In this document: positions 9,579-18,349 of the stretch, piece after piece
Layout: each line of letters starts with the position of its first letter
Numbering within the stretch: position 1 is the first letter of the stretch
NCBI GenBank assembly: GCA_907163375.1
Contig: CAJQUW010011263.1
Location: forward strand, 1 to 64,000
DNA: 64,000 bases
Source: Prostheceraeus crozeri
Taxonomy: Eukaryota; Platyhelminthes; Polycladida; Euryleptidae
Reading direction: 5' to 3'
Notes under the pieces: model-generated
The model's database searches: none
The model's input: only the letters and a program-made list of their open reading frames with translations
Told to the model about the DNA's origin: nothing
Made by a program: the position numbers and the translations under genes

Positions 9579-10367
9579 ATGGATGAATTTATTACTTTAA
9601 AAATGAATGAAATGACTTTAAATAAAAAAAAACTTAAATTTAATCATCATCCAAATTTATCTAATAAAGTTTTGTCAGTTATTTGTGGAAGATCAGGATG
9701 TGGAAAAACATATCTATTATTTAAAATTTTAACGACTCCAAATTTTTTGGATTATAACAATCTTATAATTTATACAACAACGGCAGAACAACCCGTCTAT
9801 CAATTTTTAAAATATGGATTTGAAAATAATCTTACAAAAACAGCAATTGCTTCTCTATTCGAAGAATACGAAAAATCTGAATATGAAGAAGAAATAAATT
9901 TGTGGTGTGAAGAAGCAGCAAAAAATAAACAATTAGTTGAATCCAATAAAAATAAGCATATAAAAATACAATTAATAGATGATAGTGGTAATATGCAAGA
10001 TCCTAGTAAACTAGATAAAACAATGAAACATTGTGTAATTTTTGATGATTGTGTTAATGACAGAAATCAGTCAGTTCAAAGAAATTATTTCACAAGAGGT
10101 AGACATAATAACTGTAGTGTATTTTATTTGACACAAAGTATGTATTCATTAGACGGAAGTGTTATTAGAAAGAATGCAAATATATTTATACTATTTGAAA
10201 TAAATGCAAGAAACTTAAGTGATTTGCTAAGAGATTTATGTATAAGAGATAAAGATGAATTTAAACAATCGTGTAATAATGCTTGGGCAAAAGATTATGG
10301 ATTCATTACAATTAATATTGATAAAAAAATTCATGATAGAGTTATCGAAGATTTGTTTACTGAGTAA
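9579..10367 (+). CDS. A32-like DNA-packaging ATPase
   Basis: This 262-aa protein is a compact P-loop ATPase without a membrane segment. Walker A is GRSGCGKT (about 37-44) and Walker B is CVIFDDC (about 150-156). FTRGRHNNCSVFYLTQS (about 169-185) is the characteristic Arg/Gln region of packaging ATPases of Polintons, virophages and large DNA viruses. These enzymes pump genomic DNA into capsids. Its length is usual for the family. Together with the penton-like gene just upstream it forms a virion module. The frame looks whole. The element also has the membrane-anchored ATPase at 1,376; the two share the fold but are quite different in sequence. Confidence 0.85.
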   Translation: MDEFITLKMNEMTLNKKKLKFNHHPNLSNKVLSVICGRSGCGKTYLLFKILTTPNFLDYNNLIIYTTTAEQPVYQFLKYGFENNLTKTAIASLFEEYEKSEYEEEINLWCEEAAKNKQLVESNKNKHIKIQLIDDSGNMQDPSKLDKTMKHCVIFDDCVNDRNQSVQRNYFTRGRHNNCSVFYLTQSMYSLDGSVIRKNANIFILFEINARNLSDLLRDLCIRDKDEFKQSCNNAWAKDYGFITINIDKKIHDRVIEDLFTE

Positions 10368-10582
10368 TAAAAAATATACAACATAGTGGTATAATATTTT
10401 TTTGTTATTATCAGCTTTAATTTTATCTATTTTTTAAAATATAATATTTGAATTTTGTGGTAACATTGGAATACAGCAAAAACATTTTACTGAACAAATT
10501 ATTTTTTTATTGCTTTGTTGTTTGTAATCTTTTCGTTTAAAGTTTTCACGTTTAAAGTTTTCTCGTTTAAAGTTTTCTCGTA

Positions 10583-11329
10583 TTAAGTTTTGTTTAATAA
10601 AGTTTTGTCTAATAAAGTTTTTAGCTCTTCTAAAAAAATTTTGTCATTTTCTTCATTAGAAATTTTATCATCAATAAAAGTTTTACCATCACTAGAAATT
10701 TTACCATCCTTTTTATTTTTATCATTAACTTTTTCTGTCTGTGATTGAAATGATATTTGATTTACTTCATTAGCTATTTGATCAAATTTTTCAATCTCAT
10801 CTAACGTAATAACATTATCATCACATACTCTTTGAAAGTAGTAGTGTAGTTTATCATAGACTTCTTTAATATGTAAATGCTTAGTTTTTAATGATTTTCG
10901 TTTCTTTGATATTAAAGATTTATCTAACATTGTAACAAGTGAAGTTGCAAAAACACCCGTACCTGTTAAAGCTGTAGCAACTACTGGAATTACTAAAACA
11001 CCTGAAGATATAACAATTGTTAAAGCACCTAAACTTATTGTTAAGAATATGCCAATTCCTTGTGTTACATTCTTAACTTTACTCCATCTCTTTCTTAATT
11101 TTTTATAATGCTCTAATCTTAATAATAATTGGGATTCCTTATCTTTCATATAACGTACTCTATCTTTGTGTTTTTCAATATTTAATTCACTTATTTTTAA
11201 TTGAGATAACGAAGGATATATTCTTGAGGTTTCTTCCATTTCTGAAGTTCCTTCCACTTTTGTTTCTTCCATTTTTAAAGAAATATTTTTAACGGGCGAA
11301 GCGCGAAGCCCTGAACCTTCGGTTCGCAA
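10583..11329 (-). CDS. Two-helix membrane protein with flanking coiled coils
   Basis: This is the only sizeable minus-strand gene in the visible part of element A. It encodes 248 aa. After a variable N-terminus comes a charged helix (HYKKLRKRWSKVKNVTQGIG, about 85-105), then two hydrophobic segments, about 103-122 and 124-145, rich in Gly/Thr/Val. A basic helix follows, and a helix with VITLDEIEKFDQI. From memory, this helix-glycine-rich double membrane segment-helix layout recurs in elements with the same polymerase and penton-like genes. It may insert into membranes like a holin, fusion or pore protein (inference). The N-terminus is coded by twin hairpin copy 6, so a start further inside (for example at MEETKVE) is possible. 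Confidence 0.6.
   Translation of the reverse strand: MRTEGSGLRASPVKNISLKMEETKVEGTSEMEETSRIYPSLSQLKISELNIEKHKDRVRYMKDKESQLLLRLEHYKKLRKRWSKVKNVTQGIGIFLTISLGALTIVISSGVLVIPVVATALTGTGVFATSLVTMLDKSLISKKRKSLKTKHLHIKEVYDKLHYYFQRVCDDNVITLDEIEKFDQIANEVNQISFQSQTEKVNDKNKKDGKISSDGKTFIDDKISNEENDKIFLEELKTLLDKTLLNKT
11293..11326 (-). repeat. GC-rich twin hairpin, copy 6 (minus orientation)
   Basis: Read on the minus strand it is GAACC-GAA-GGTTC, then GGGC-TTC-GC with a further GC-TTC-GCCC. It overlaps the 5' end of the minus-strand gene at 10,583-11,329. Its orientation follows the direction of transcription, as it does for copies 1-5. Confidence 0.7.
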
Positions 11330-11339
11330 GTCACATGAT

Positions 11340-11940
11340 ATATTTTAAAAACCTGAAAGATGGATAAAATTCATGAATTTGAAATTCTCAACTTTTATGA
11401 TTTTTTCGGTGTCCGGGTTTTCGGTGTCCTGGAACGGTCATGATTTTGGCGGGGGGTGAAAAATGACAGAATCACAAATTTGAGATTCTTAACTTTTATA
11501 ATTTTCGGTGTCCTAGAACGGTCATGATTTAAGCAATGAAAAATGTCATAATCACAAATTTGAGATTCTTAACTTTTATGATTTTCGGTGTCCTGGAACG
11601 GTCATGATTTAAGCAATGAAAAATGTCATAATCACAAATTTGAGATTTTGAAAAATTTGAAAATTGTGTATTTTTAAAAACGCCCAAATCGGAGCGAAGC
11701 TCCTCTGGCTTTAGCCGATTTATGAATTTAGGTCTTCATAACCTGAAAAAGGGTTCAAATTCATGAATTTATGTTGTTTTTTAAAAGTACCATTTTTGAA
11801 AAAAATGGTACTTTTTGAATGAACCAAATTCATGAATTTAGGTCTTAAAAACCTGAAAAAGGGTCTAAATTCATAAATTTATGTCGTTTTTAAAAGTACT
11901 ATTTTTTTGATTTTATGGTGTCCTGGAACGGTCTTTTATC
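11340..11940. repeat. Tandem repeats at the right end of element A
   Basis: Two interlocked families fill this region. An 80-84-bp unit containing CGGTGTCCTGGAACGGTCAT occurs at about 11,422, 11,506 and 11,586, with a last piece near 11,915. A roughly 110-bp unit containing ACCTGAAAAAGGGT and a CAAATTCATGAATTT palindrome occurs near 11,738 and 11,848, with a relative near 11,350. No gene is visible. Such arrays are expected in terminal regions of linear virus-like elements. Confidence 0.75.
11691..11716 (-). repeat. GC-rich twin hairpin, copy 7
   Basis: On the minus strand: GGC-TAAA-GCC, spacer AGA, GGAGC-TTC-GCTCC. Both stems have new bases but pair, and the TTC triloop of the second stem is kept. 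It lies inside the terminal repeats. Confidence 0.55.
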
Positions 11941-11952
11941 CATTACTGTCAT

Positions 11953-12002
11953 ATAGAACTTATTAACCTCAGGCCTAGCGGCCTTCGGTTAATAAGTTCT
12001 AT
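11953..12002. repeat. 50-bp palindrome at the edge of element A
   Basis: ATAGAACTTATTAACC at 11,953-11,968 is perfectly complementary to 11,987-12,002. The 18-base centre holds a second stem, AGGCC/GGCCT. The composition changes to that of the host just beyond, so this hairpin probably marks the end, or near the end, of the element. Confidence 0.75.
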
Positions 12003-13077
12003 AATGACCTCAAAATCATCCATTATCTATTACCTATGGTTATAGGGGAGAGCTTGAGCATCAATCGTGGGTCGGTGTGTTGGAGCGCTTTCGTGCTGAA
12101 ACAACAGGCTCTGGGATTGGACCGATGGAATCAAGACAGATAGAAGGGTCGCATTTCGATTTTTAAGGAAGATTCACGAAGACTTTTTCTTCTCAGGAAC
12201 GAAGAACACCGGCTTCTGTTCAACACATTTTTGTGCTCATTTAATTACCAATTTCATGTTTTGTACAGTTTTGCATTATTCTTGATGTGGTCTCCTGTAT
12301 TCTTAAACTGTCTGCCATTTATTTCTGCTCTGTCTCGACATAGCCTCATGGTATCAGCATTATTTTCATTCTTTGATTCCGTCTATTGTCTAATATTCAT
12401 GAATCTCTGTCTTCTACGTTGTAATAGTGTGTGCATATCGCGACTTTATTGATTTCTGTTTTTCCGCTTTTGACTAACTTTGATGCGACTCTATTGATTG
12501 ATTACTGTGCCTTAATGACATCTGTGTAAGTTAACTGTAATCGTTTTGTGTCACGTTTTAGATCATTCTGCTGTATCACCTGATTGAGAGCAGACGAAAC
12601 GCGTCGTGAATATAAAATAATATTGATCATGAAAGATATTGCGCTTCTATTTCTATACAAATGTTTGCCGGGGCAAAACTGTTTCAAAATTCGACTGTCC
12701 CTATTAGAATAAAAAAAATAAACATGCTTACGCTCATGAATATCGAGAAAAGGGCGAGGACATTTTTACATTCCTTGTAACCAAAATTGTCGTAATTTCC
12801 CCGACAAAAATGACATGCTGTGGTGTGACTGTGAAACTTGTATTTGTATCTAAGATAGTCGATTAGATATTTCAGACAGTGCTTTATCCTGTTTTGATTG
12901 AAAAGTACTGAGAAAACGTGGATAACATTGTATGCATGTAATGTTTCTCTATAAGTCGAAGTGAATATGAAACGACTTTGATTTATCTAATTTTATTGGA
13001 ATGCCATTGCTTGCTGCATTCTGAAAGAGATTCGGTCAACCCTTTGAAGAATTTGTCTTACTTTCAGCTACCCCGTT
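12003..13077. other. Non-coding stretch, probably malate dehydrogenase intron
   Basis: The composition is now ordinary. No convincing coding frame, RNA gene or repeat is seen; the open frames at 12,231-12,452 and 12,502-12,687 have no recognisable features. It ends in a pyrimidine-rich TTACTTTCAG acceptor in front of the malate dehydrogenase exon. Confidence 0.5.
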
Positions 13078-13209
13078 CGGATCGCCAATGGTGAATGGAA
13101 AATCGTTGACGGATTGACTGTTAAAGATTGGGCTCGTACAAACATGGAAATAACTGAAAAGGAGCTAATTGAAGAAAAGGAAATAGCCATGGAAGTTTGC
13201 CAAGGTTAA
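13078..13209 (+). CDS. MDH1: Cytosolic malate dehydrogenase, last exon
   Basis: After a good acceptor (CTTTCAG) the frame reads YPVRIANGEWKIVDGLTVKD, then WARTNMEITEKELIEEKE, and ends with a TAA stop at 13,207-13,209. This matches the C-terminus of animal cytosolic malate dehydrogenase in pattern: Y..PV, W..V.GL...D, R..M..T.KEL.EEKE.A. The enzyme interconverts malate and oxaloacetate with NAD. Only this exon, about 44 residues, is visible; earlier exons would have to lie left of element A. That would place element A inside the last intron. A duplicated exon fragment is a less likely alternative. Confidence 0.8.
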   Translation, partial: RIANGEWKIVDGLTVKDWARTNMEITEKELIEEKEIAMEVCQG

Positions 13210-13924
13210 GTGTCTTGTTCAGACATCGACAATTGACAAAGAACAATTTCAAATTTAGTTGTTTATTTTCTAGTTAAGTCTCTAAGACTAAATGTGACAT
13301 GAACTTTGTCTTAATCGTGCTCAGATTAAAAGATTAAACACATTGTTTTGCAAATGGCATTTTGAGTTATGATCTTCATTAGACAACGTACCTCACGAAG
13401 ACCGTCAACAGGTAGGCTATAAAATGGATATTAGTCGGTGTTTTATAAGATCATTCAAAATGGGCGCCGTGATCATGTCATGTCAGGTCAATTATTCTTT
13501 TGCTACTAGTAAAGATAGGTAAACCAGCACAGCTTATTCATATCTACATTGTATCATACCATATCTCCTCATTGTAAATATTATTTTCAAACTGACTCTT
13601 TCAAAAAAATTGGAATCAGAGCGCAGTTGAAGCGAAACGACTAGTAGATATTATCAAAGACATAATCTTTGGATATCATGAATATCTTGAATTCTCATGA
13701 AGAGGCATCAGGCATCAGAGAATAAAAATCGTGAAGTCATTCACCCGATTAAAGGACGTGATCGCTGGAAAATGATGTCTCGTGAACGAATTATATATTA
13801 GCATTAGCATTTACATGAACATTCTAACTTGCTTTTTTCAATAATCAATGATATTATCTCCTAGAAATTATAAAGCAAATATACACGCACATCAAGAAGT
13901 GCACGCTTCTATTAACCCTTATCA
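13210..13924. other. Non-coding stretch after malate dehydrogenase
   Basis: The 3' untranslated region of the malate dehydrogenase gene should begin here. No coding frame or repeat is recognised. The sequence joins a dispersed repeat at about 13,925. Confidence 0.4.
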
Positions 13925-14768
13925 GGCCAAGGTTTTCGGAAACCGCTGTTTACTAAGTGTTTACAATTTGTCAACAAACTATTTTTTCAGAAATTGACCA
14001 CTAATTTCATTTCTTAATGAAGGATTGCTTTTGTTAAAAGATTAATTATTACAAATGCTGATATATAATGATTGAATATGCATAATATACTATGCAGTAG
14101 CCTGACGCACATGTTTTATGTGTGGGTCTAACTATAAATAGTTTGTTATAATTTCGATACTAGTGAAACGAGGGTGCCAGCAATTTGCTCTATTTTGTTC
14201 AGTTCATACAAAACTTGCTGTCCTTATTGATGCTTCATGTTGATGGCAATGCCAACTATTAAATAAAGCTAAAGTGATAGGCCTAAATAAGCATTTTGTT
14301 CCAAGAATCACTCATTCACAACTTTGCAAAATTATTTTTTCTTGACGTTGGTGATGGGAGCAGATTGTTATTTTACATGCAGAATTGCACAGAAAAGGCA
14401 TGGATGAGTTGCATGTTGAGCATCTTCAGACTTCAGGTCGATCGGTTTATAGATGTATTTTAATCAGCTAGTTGAGTGCAATTGAGTCTTGTAGAAGTTG
14501 TTTGAATTGTAAGGACATGCATTTCTTCTTGTTTTAACGCTAATCGCTCTATGAAAGCATGAGTTGCCTTGTAAACTTTCACTATATCTCTTGAAAATTG
14601 TACAAGCAATACGGCAACTGCAACTCATCATGTTCGATCATGTTGTGAGTTCGATATCCACTGACCACATGCAGAACGAACTGAATGTTGTAATCCAACA
14701 CAATATGGCTGCTTCACTATTAAGCTAAAAAGTGGAACACGAAAGAGAAACATTTCTCTACATAAATT
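13925..14768 (+). repeat. Dispersed repeat R, uninterrupted copy
   Basis: From CCAAGGTTTTCGGAAACC at 13,927 to the segment ending CATTTCTCTACAT this matches 41,553-42,244 and then, without a gap, 51,732-51,888. The likeness is high with scattered substitutions and small indels. No coding frame is seen. It is the empty-site reference for the 9.49-kb insertion described at 42,245. Its class is unknown. Confidence 0.75.
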
Positions 14769-15439
14769 TATAGACAATCTTGCGAATCTGCCAAAAATAT
14801 TGCGATCGCAAGATATAATCTCATTTCTTGTGCCGGTCGTGTACAAGATTATTCAGCAAATATTTAGATATTTTTATCGAAAGTTGTCGTGTGCATCTTG
14901 CATCATGACGTGTGCATGACAGTCAACCGGCAACTTTAACGGTTGTCCTACGCGCTTTTCAATAAGCAGTTAAAGACGAAACGGGTATAAATAACCCGTG
15001 TTCTTCTTATTACATTTTGCCTCTTCTCATCGTTCAGTTTCGAGTGTTTTTATTAGTAAGTGAGGCAACATGTTTGAAGATTGCTTGAAATACAGATTTA
15101 CATGTAGAGTATCGGTGATGATGCCCAATAATTATCAAATATGTGTATAAATAGGCCTACAGGTACATGCAGGCTATTGATCAACTATAGTAGTGCCTAC
15201 TTCTTATTAGGTTATCGCCGTCTAGCATATTCAAAAGTAGTTAAATCACTAGTACTGATATTTATGCCAGTTAAACATGCAATAACCCCGCCATGTATCG
15301 GTAGTCCATAAATGTAAATTATATTTTATGCATGTATTATACATGTACATACATGTATGACATGTTTGGAATCATGAATAAAATTGTAAATAAAATACAT
15401 AATTCCTATTAAGACGTGTAGTTACTCGTACAAGTTTCA

Positions 15440-17790
15440 AAAGATGATAGTAGAAAAGTTGCATGCATTCCTTGCACAGGTCTGATTGATGATATTGCAA
15501 CGAGGCTTTTCACACTTGCCACAACAAGCGAATGTCTTTCGATCAATGCGTGAAAGACAAAAAGCACATCGAACACTCTTTTCCAAACGACGTCCCTCGA
15601 CACGCTCAGATTAAGAAACCGCAATAGCCGACGAGTTTCATGGCAAGTTTTGTAGCTTCGCGATGATTTGCTGGTGTATGGAGATGTCTTTGAATCTGCT
15701 TGTTCACCAACTGATATCCTGCATTCACAAGAAACTTGTGGTGCTGCTGGGATTTTCTGGTTTCATCGGGATGCCTGCTGTAGTAGCAGCCATTATTTCC
15801 AGCAGTATCTATCATGTTGGCAAATATCGAGACCGGCCAACGTCGGCGCTCTCGATTGCAACTGAATCCACGAGGTCGCTTGTCTGCGATGTCGACACTG
15901 ATTTCGTCCTGTTGTACTCGAGAACAGTACATGGTTTCGTATTTATTTCGGGTTCAGGAGCATATCGATGAAAGTTATCAACGAGTAACGCAGGTTTTCG
16001 ACCTTTGTCCCAGAATGAAACAAGTGCAGTACCCTGCTCATCGAAGAAAACTTTCGTGTCTTTCCTTTGACGACCCTCGATGGACTTGGCGACGGCCGGT
16101 ACTCCTCGATTATTATTTCGGACGATACCAATGTACGTGGTATTCAGTGGCGTCACGTGCGCCCAGACCATAGGCCTTCACTCGGCATTGGAATACTATT
16201 TCTATACCAGACATTTTTTGTGTTACAACATTAATTTTCATAAAAGTTGAATTTTTAACAACAATTTCCCGAACATTTTTTAAGGCCAAGTCAATGTGCT
16301 CATGAGAAGTGATTGCTCATGTCCACTCATGTCTCTTAACCGCCTTACTCAAAGAGCTGATTCTATATCTCCTCTCTGTCCAGACCACATTTTCTCGAGA
16401 AAAAAGGAGGCAAGGTCTACAGTTTCTTGCGTTTCTCATTCCCAGTCAGCCGCTCACAAGTTTGAAATTTTGATGCATTAAAATGTCTTGTGTATTTCTT
16501 ATTTCTTTCTCTGTGAGTACTTTCAATTTTTATATCAGGTGTTGGCCTACCTTGCTTGACGACTGTCATCTTTTCAGTATATTCCCTTCGGACGAAAGGC
16601 GTGGTTGTGATCTCATCTGCAGTACTAAACATAGTGTCACATGAATCACGTAAAAACAAATTTTGGAATTCTACCGAATCTGGGTGTTTGAGTCAGATGC
16701 ATTACTCTGCATTCATTGGAGAACGCTCATCATCTGATCGCAGTCTTGTCTAAACGTCAGCCATCTGCTAATGTTGACGTGTGGCCTCTCTGATATAAAG
16801 CGAATCCAGGAACAATTGGGTTGCGCTTCCTTTACTATATTTAGATATCACGACTCGATCAAGAATCGCGTAGAATTTTATTGCAAAAATTGGAGAAGAC
16901 TAAGCATTATATCTATCGGAAAAGCCAATATTGGCGCGGGCGCTTGCTGCCTCACACGCACACAACTCTCTTTCGCTGTGTCTAAACATCAATTAATGCT
17001 CCGTCTAAACACACGACCAGCTTTTGTGTCTAATTGTTGGAAGAAAACAGTTGTGATTCGAACACGTGCTGCAAAACTGTTCAATGAGGTTGAGCGTCTG
17101 ACTTTGAGACGGAAAGCTGTGCACTGCTGTCACGACAGGCTATCGAATTTAAATGAATGATGACACTTTTCATTTTTATAGCTGTTGGAAAATTACTTTT
17201 GAGGATGCGCCGAAGGCCTCGCACGTACGGAGAAGACGCCACTGGTGGTATTATTTTCTCTAAGTGCATCAACCAGTTCCATGGAAGTATGCCAATTATC
17301 AGCAGCTAGCTGACGACCTGTGCCTAGCTAGGTTGTGACATTTTCATTTGGCCTGATGGTTCCAACTCCAATGTAAACAATTCCATCTAAAATATAGAAT
17401 GTCTCAGCACAGCCGAAGGAATTTTATCTCGAACTTTCCAGGCTTAGAGCTTATATATTGCTGGAATCGGACTCTCCTGTGGAACTCAAGAAGCTGCTCG
17501 TCTACTGTCAAGTAGGGACTGGGAATGAAGAAGCGAGACAGATCAGCGTTGAATTATTGAAATACATCCTGTACCGGTGCAAGTTTGTCACTGCGATCGC
17601 GAAGTAATGGGTCATCAAATCGTAGCACTGATTTTATTTGTAGGAATCTCGCGTGTCATGGTTGCTTCATGGTCATTTCATACAGCGGTGTGCGGTCGCT
17701 GTGTTGCAGCGGTGCATATTTGTTCATCACAGAACCGAAAAGTCATTCCTTATTACGAGTCGAAGAAGTATTTTGCGCATAGTACCAAGT
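15440..17790 (-). pseudogene. piggyBac transposase pseudogene, split by a hAT insertion
   Basis: Read from high to low coordinates on the minus strand: RFDDPLLRDRSDKLAPVQDV near 17,600, then YLTVDEQLLEFHRR and FQQYISSKPGKFEIKF near 17,500-17,420 (DDE domain with the first catalytic Asp). GRQLAADNWHTSMELVDALR follows near 17,310-17,250. After the insertion come NTTYIGIVRNNNRGVPA at about 16,150, the FFDEQGTALVSFWDKG segment, RRRWPVSIFANMIDTAGNN near 15,850 and a Cys-rich tail (RCAFC, CCGKCEKPRC) near 15,560-15,470. There are several stops and frame changes, for example a stop right after VQDVFQ near 17,550, so it cannot code. It once cut and pasted DNA at TTAA. Confidence 0.85.
16145..17244 (-). 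mobile_element. hAT transposon, 1,100 bp, inserted in the piggyBac gene
   Basis: Perfect 8-bp duplications GTGGTATT flank it (16,137-16,144 and 17,245-17,252), the length typical of hAT. Its ends are inverted: CAGTGGCGTC at the left and GACGCCACTG at the right, with a shared subterminal AGGCCTTC. The minus strand holds the N-terminal part of a hAT transposase with a TTF-type zinc finger: RHFNASKFQTCERLTGNEKR near 16,450, then CLLFSRENVVWTERRYRISS near 16,370. The catalytic domain is missing, so this is an internally deleted, non-autonomous copy. Confidence 0.9.
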
Positions 17791-18349
17791 TAGTGTACAT
17801 TGAGATAAACTGCTATTCAAATTTCTAAATTTTGTTAATGTTCCTAATGTTAAATAACGCAGTCTTTTAATGGCTTCTGACTCAACTTTTGGTGATGTAT
17901 TATTTTGTAGATTATTGGGCATCAATCACTACTCTAGAGTTGGTCGCAATTTCAAGATTGAACTGAAAACGAACTACGGAAAATACTCGGGTATGACTCA
18001 CCCGATCCGTTCTTAAACCATTATCTAGTTTTATTTAGTTATTTGTCTAGAATTGCAACTCAAGACTCTCACGGTTTAATGAGGTCATATATTCATTAAA
18101 AGTCACGAAAGAAAATTTGGCTAATAGAATCACAAGCGAAAATATCTTGCGTTGAAGATATCGTCGGGTGCTGTATACCCGTAATAGGACAACCGTTAAG
18201 CGCTGCTATTCAGACACGCTCCTCCTTGCGTGTGTGTAAGAGATGCGACCGGTTATTTATATCAAACACATACATTTGCATACTTTGGTTTATTCATGTG
18301 AAACAATATGGACGCAATGAGCTCTTACATGCCATAGTAGTTAGAAAAC

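Larger units (their letters stand above)
1..12003. mobile_element. Element A: Polinton/adintovirus-like virus-like element (right-hand part)
   Basis: This is one compositional block, far more AT-rich than the sequence beyond about 12 kb. It is packed with reading frames separated by short AT-rich spacers. The gene set is a protein-primed family B polymerase, A32/FtsK-type ATPases, a penton-like structural protein, a two-helix membrane protein and zinc-finger proteins. This set is typical of the Polinton/adintovirus-like group of invertebrate virus-like elements. I recognised no retroviral-type integrase, no double-jelly-roll major capsid protein and no adenain-like protease; these could lie left of the window. 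The left end is outside the window. The right end is placed at the palindrome at 11,953-12,002. The main genes look whole, so the element is probably young; one zinc-finger stretch near the left edge is not a clean frame. Confidence 0.8.
14941..18195 (-). mobile_element. Fossil piggyBac transposon with TTAA target sites
   Basis: TTAA at 14,937-14,940 and 18,196-18,199 flank an inverted pair CGGTTGTCCTA...TAGGACAACCG. A related ACGGGTATA follows internally on both sides. TTAA duplication is diagnostic of piggyBac, and the interior holds a decayed piggyBac transposase on the minus strand. Total length is 3,255 bp, or about 2.15 kb without the hAT insertion at 16,145-17,244. It lies immediately left of element B. 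Confidence 0.85.

Noticed and set aside
1-11340. Bacterial or organelle contamination, suggested by dense intron-free AT-rich genes
   Set aside because: The polymerase with HNH insert, A32-like ATPases and penton-like protein form a Polinton-like set, and no bacterial gene or ribosome-binding pattern is present. A mis-joined contig cannot be fully excluded.
14990-15056. TATAAATA box followed by AGTAAGTGAGG as a host gene promoter
   Set aside because: It lies just inside the piggyBac end, so it is more likely part of that element, and no downstream plus-strand gene was found.
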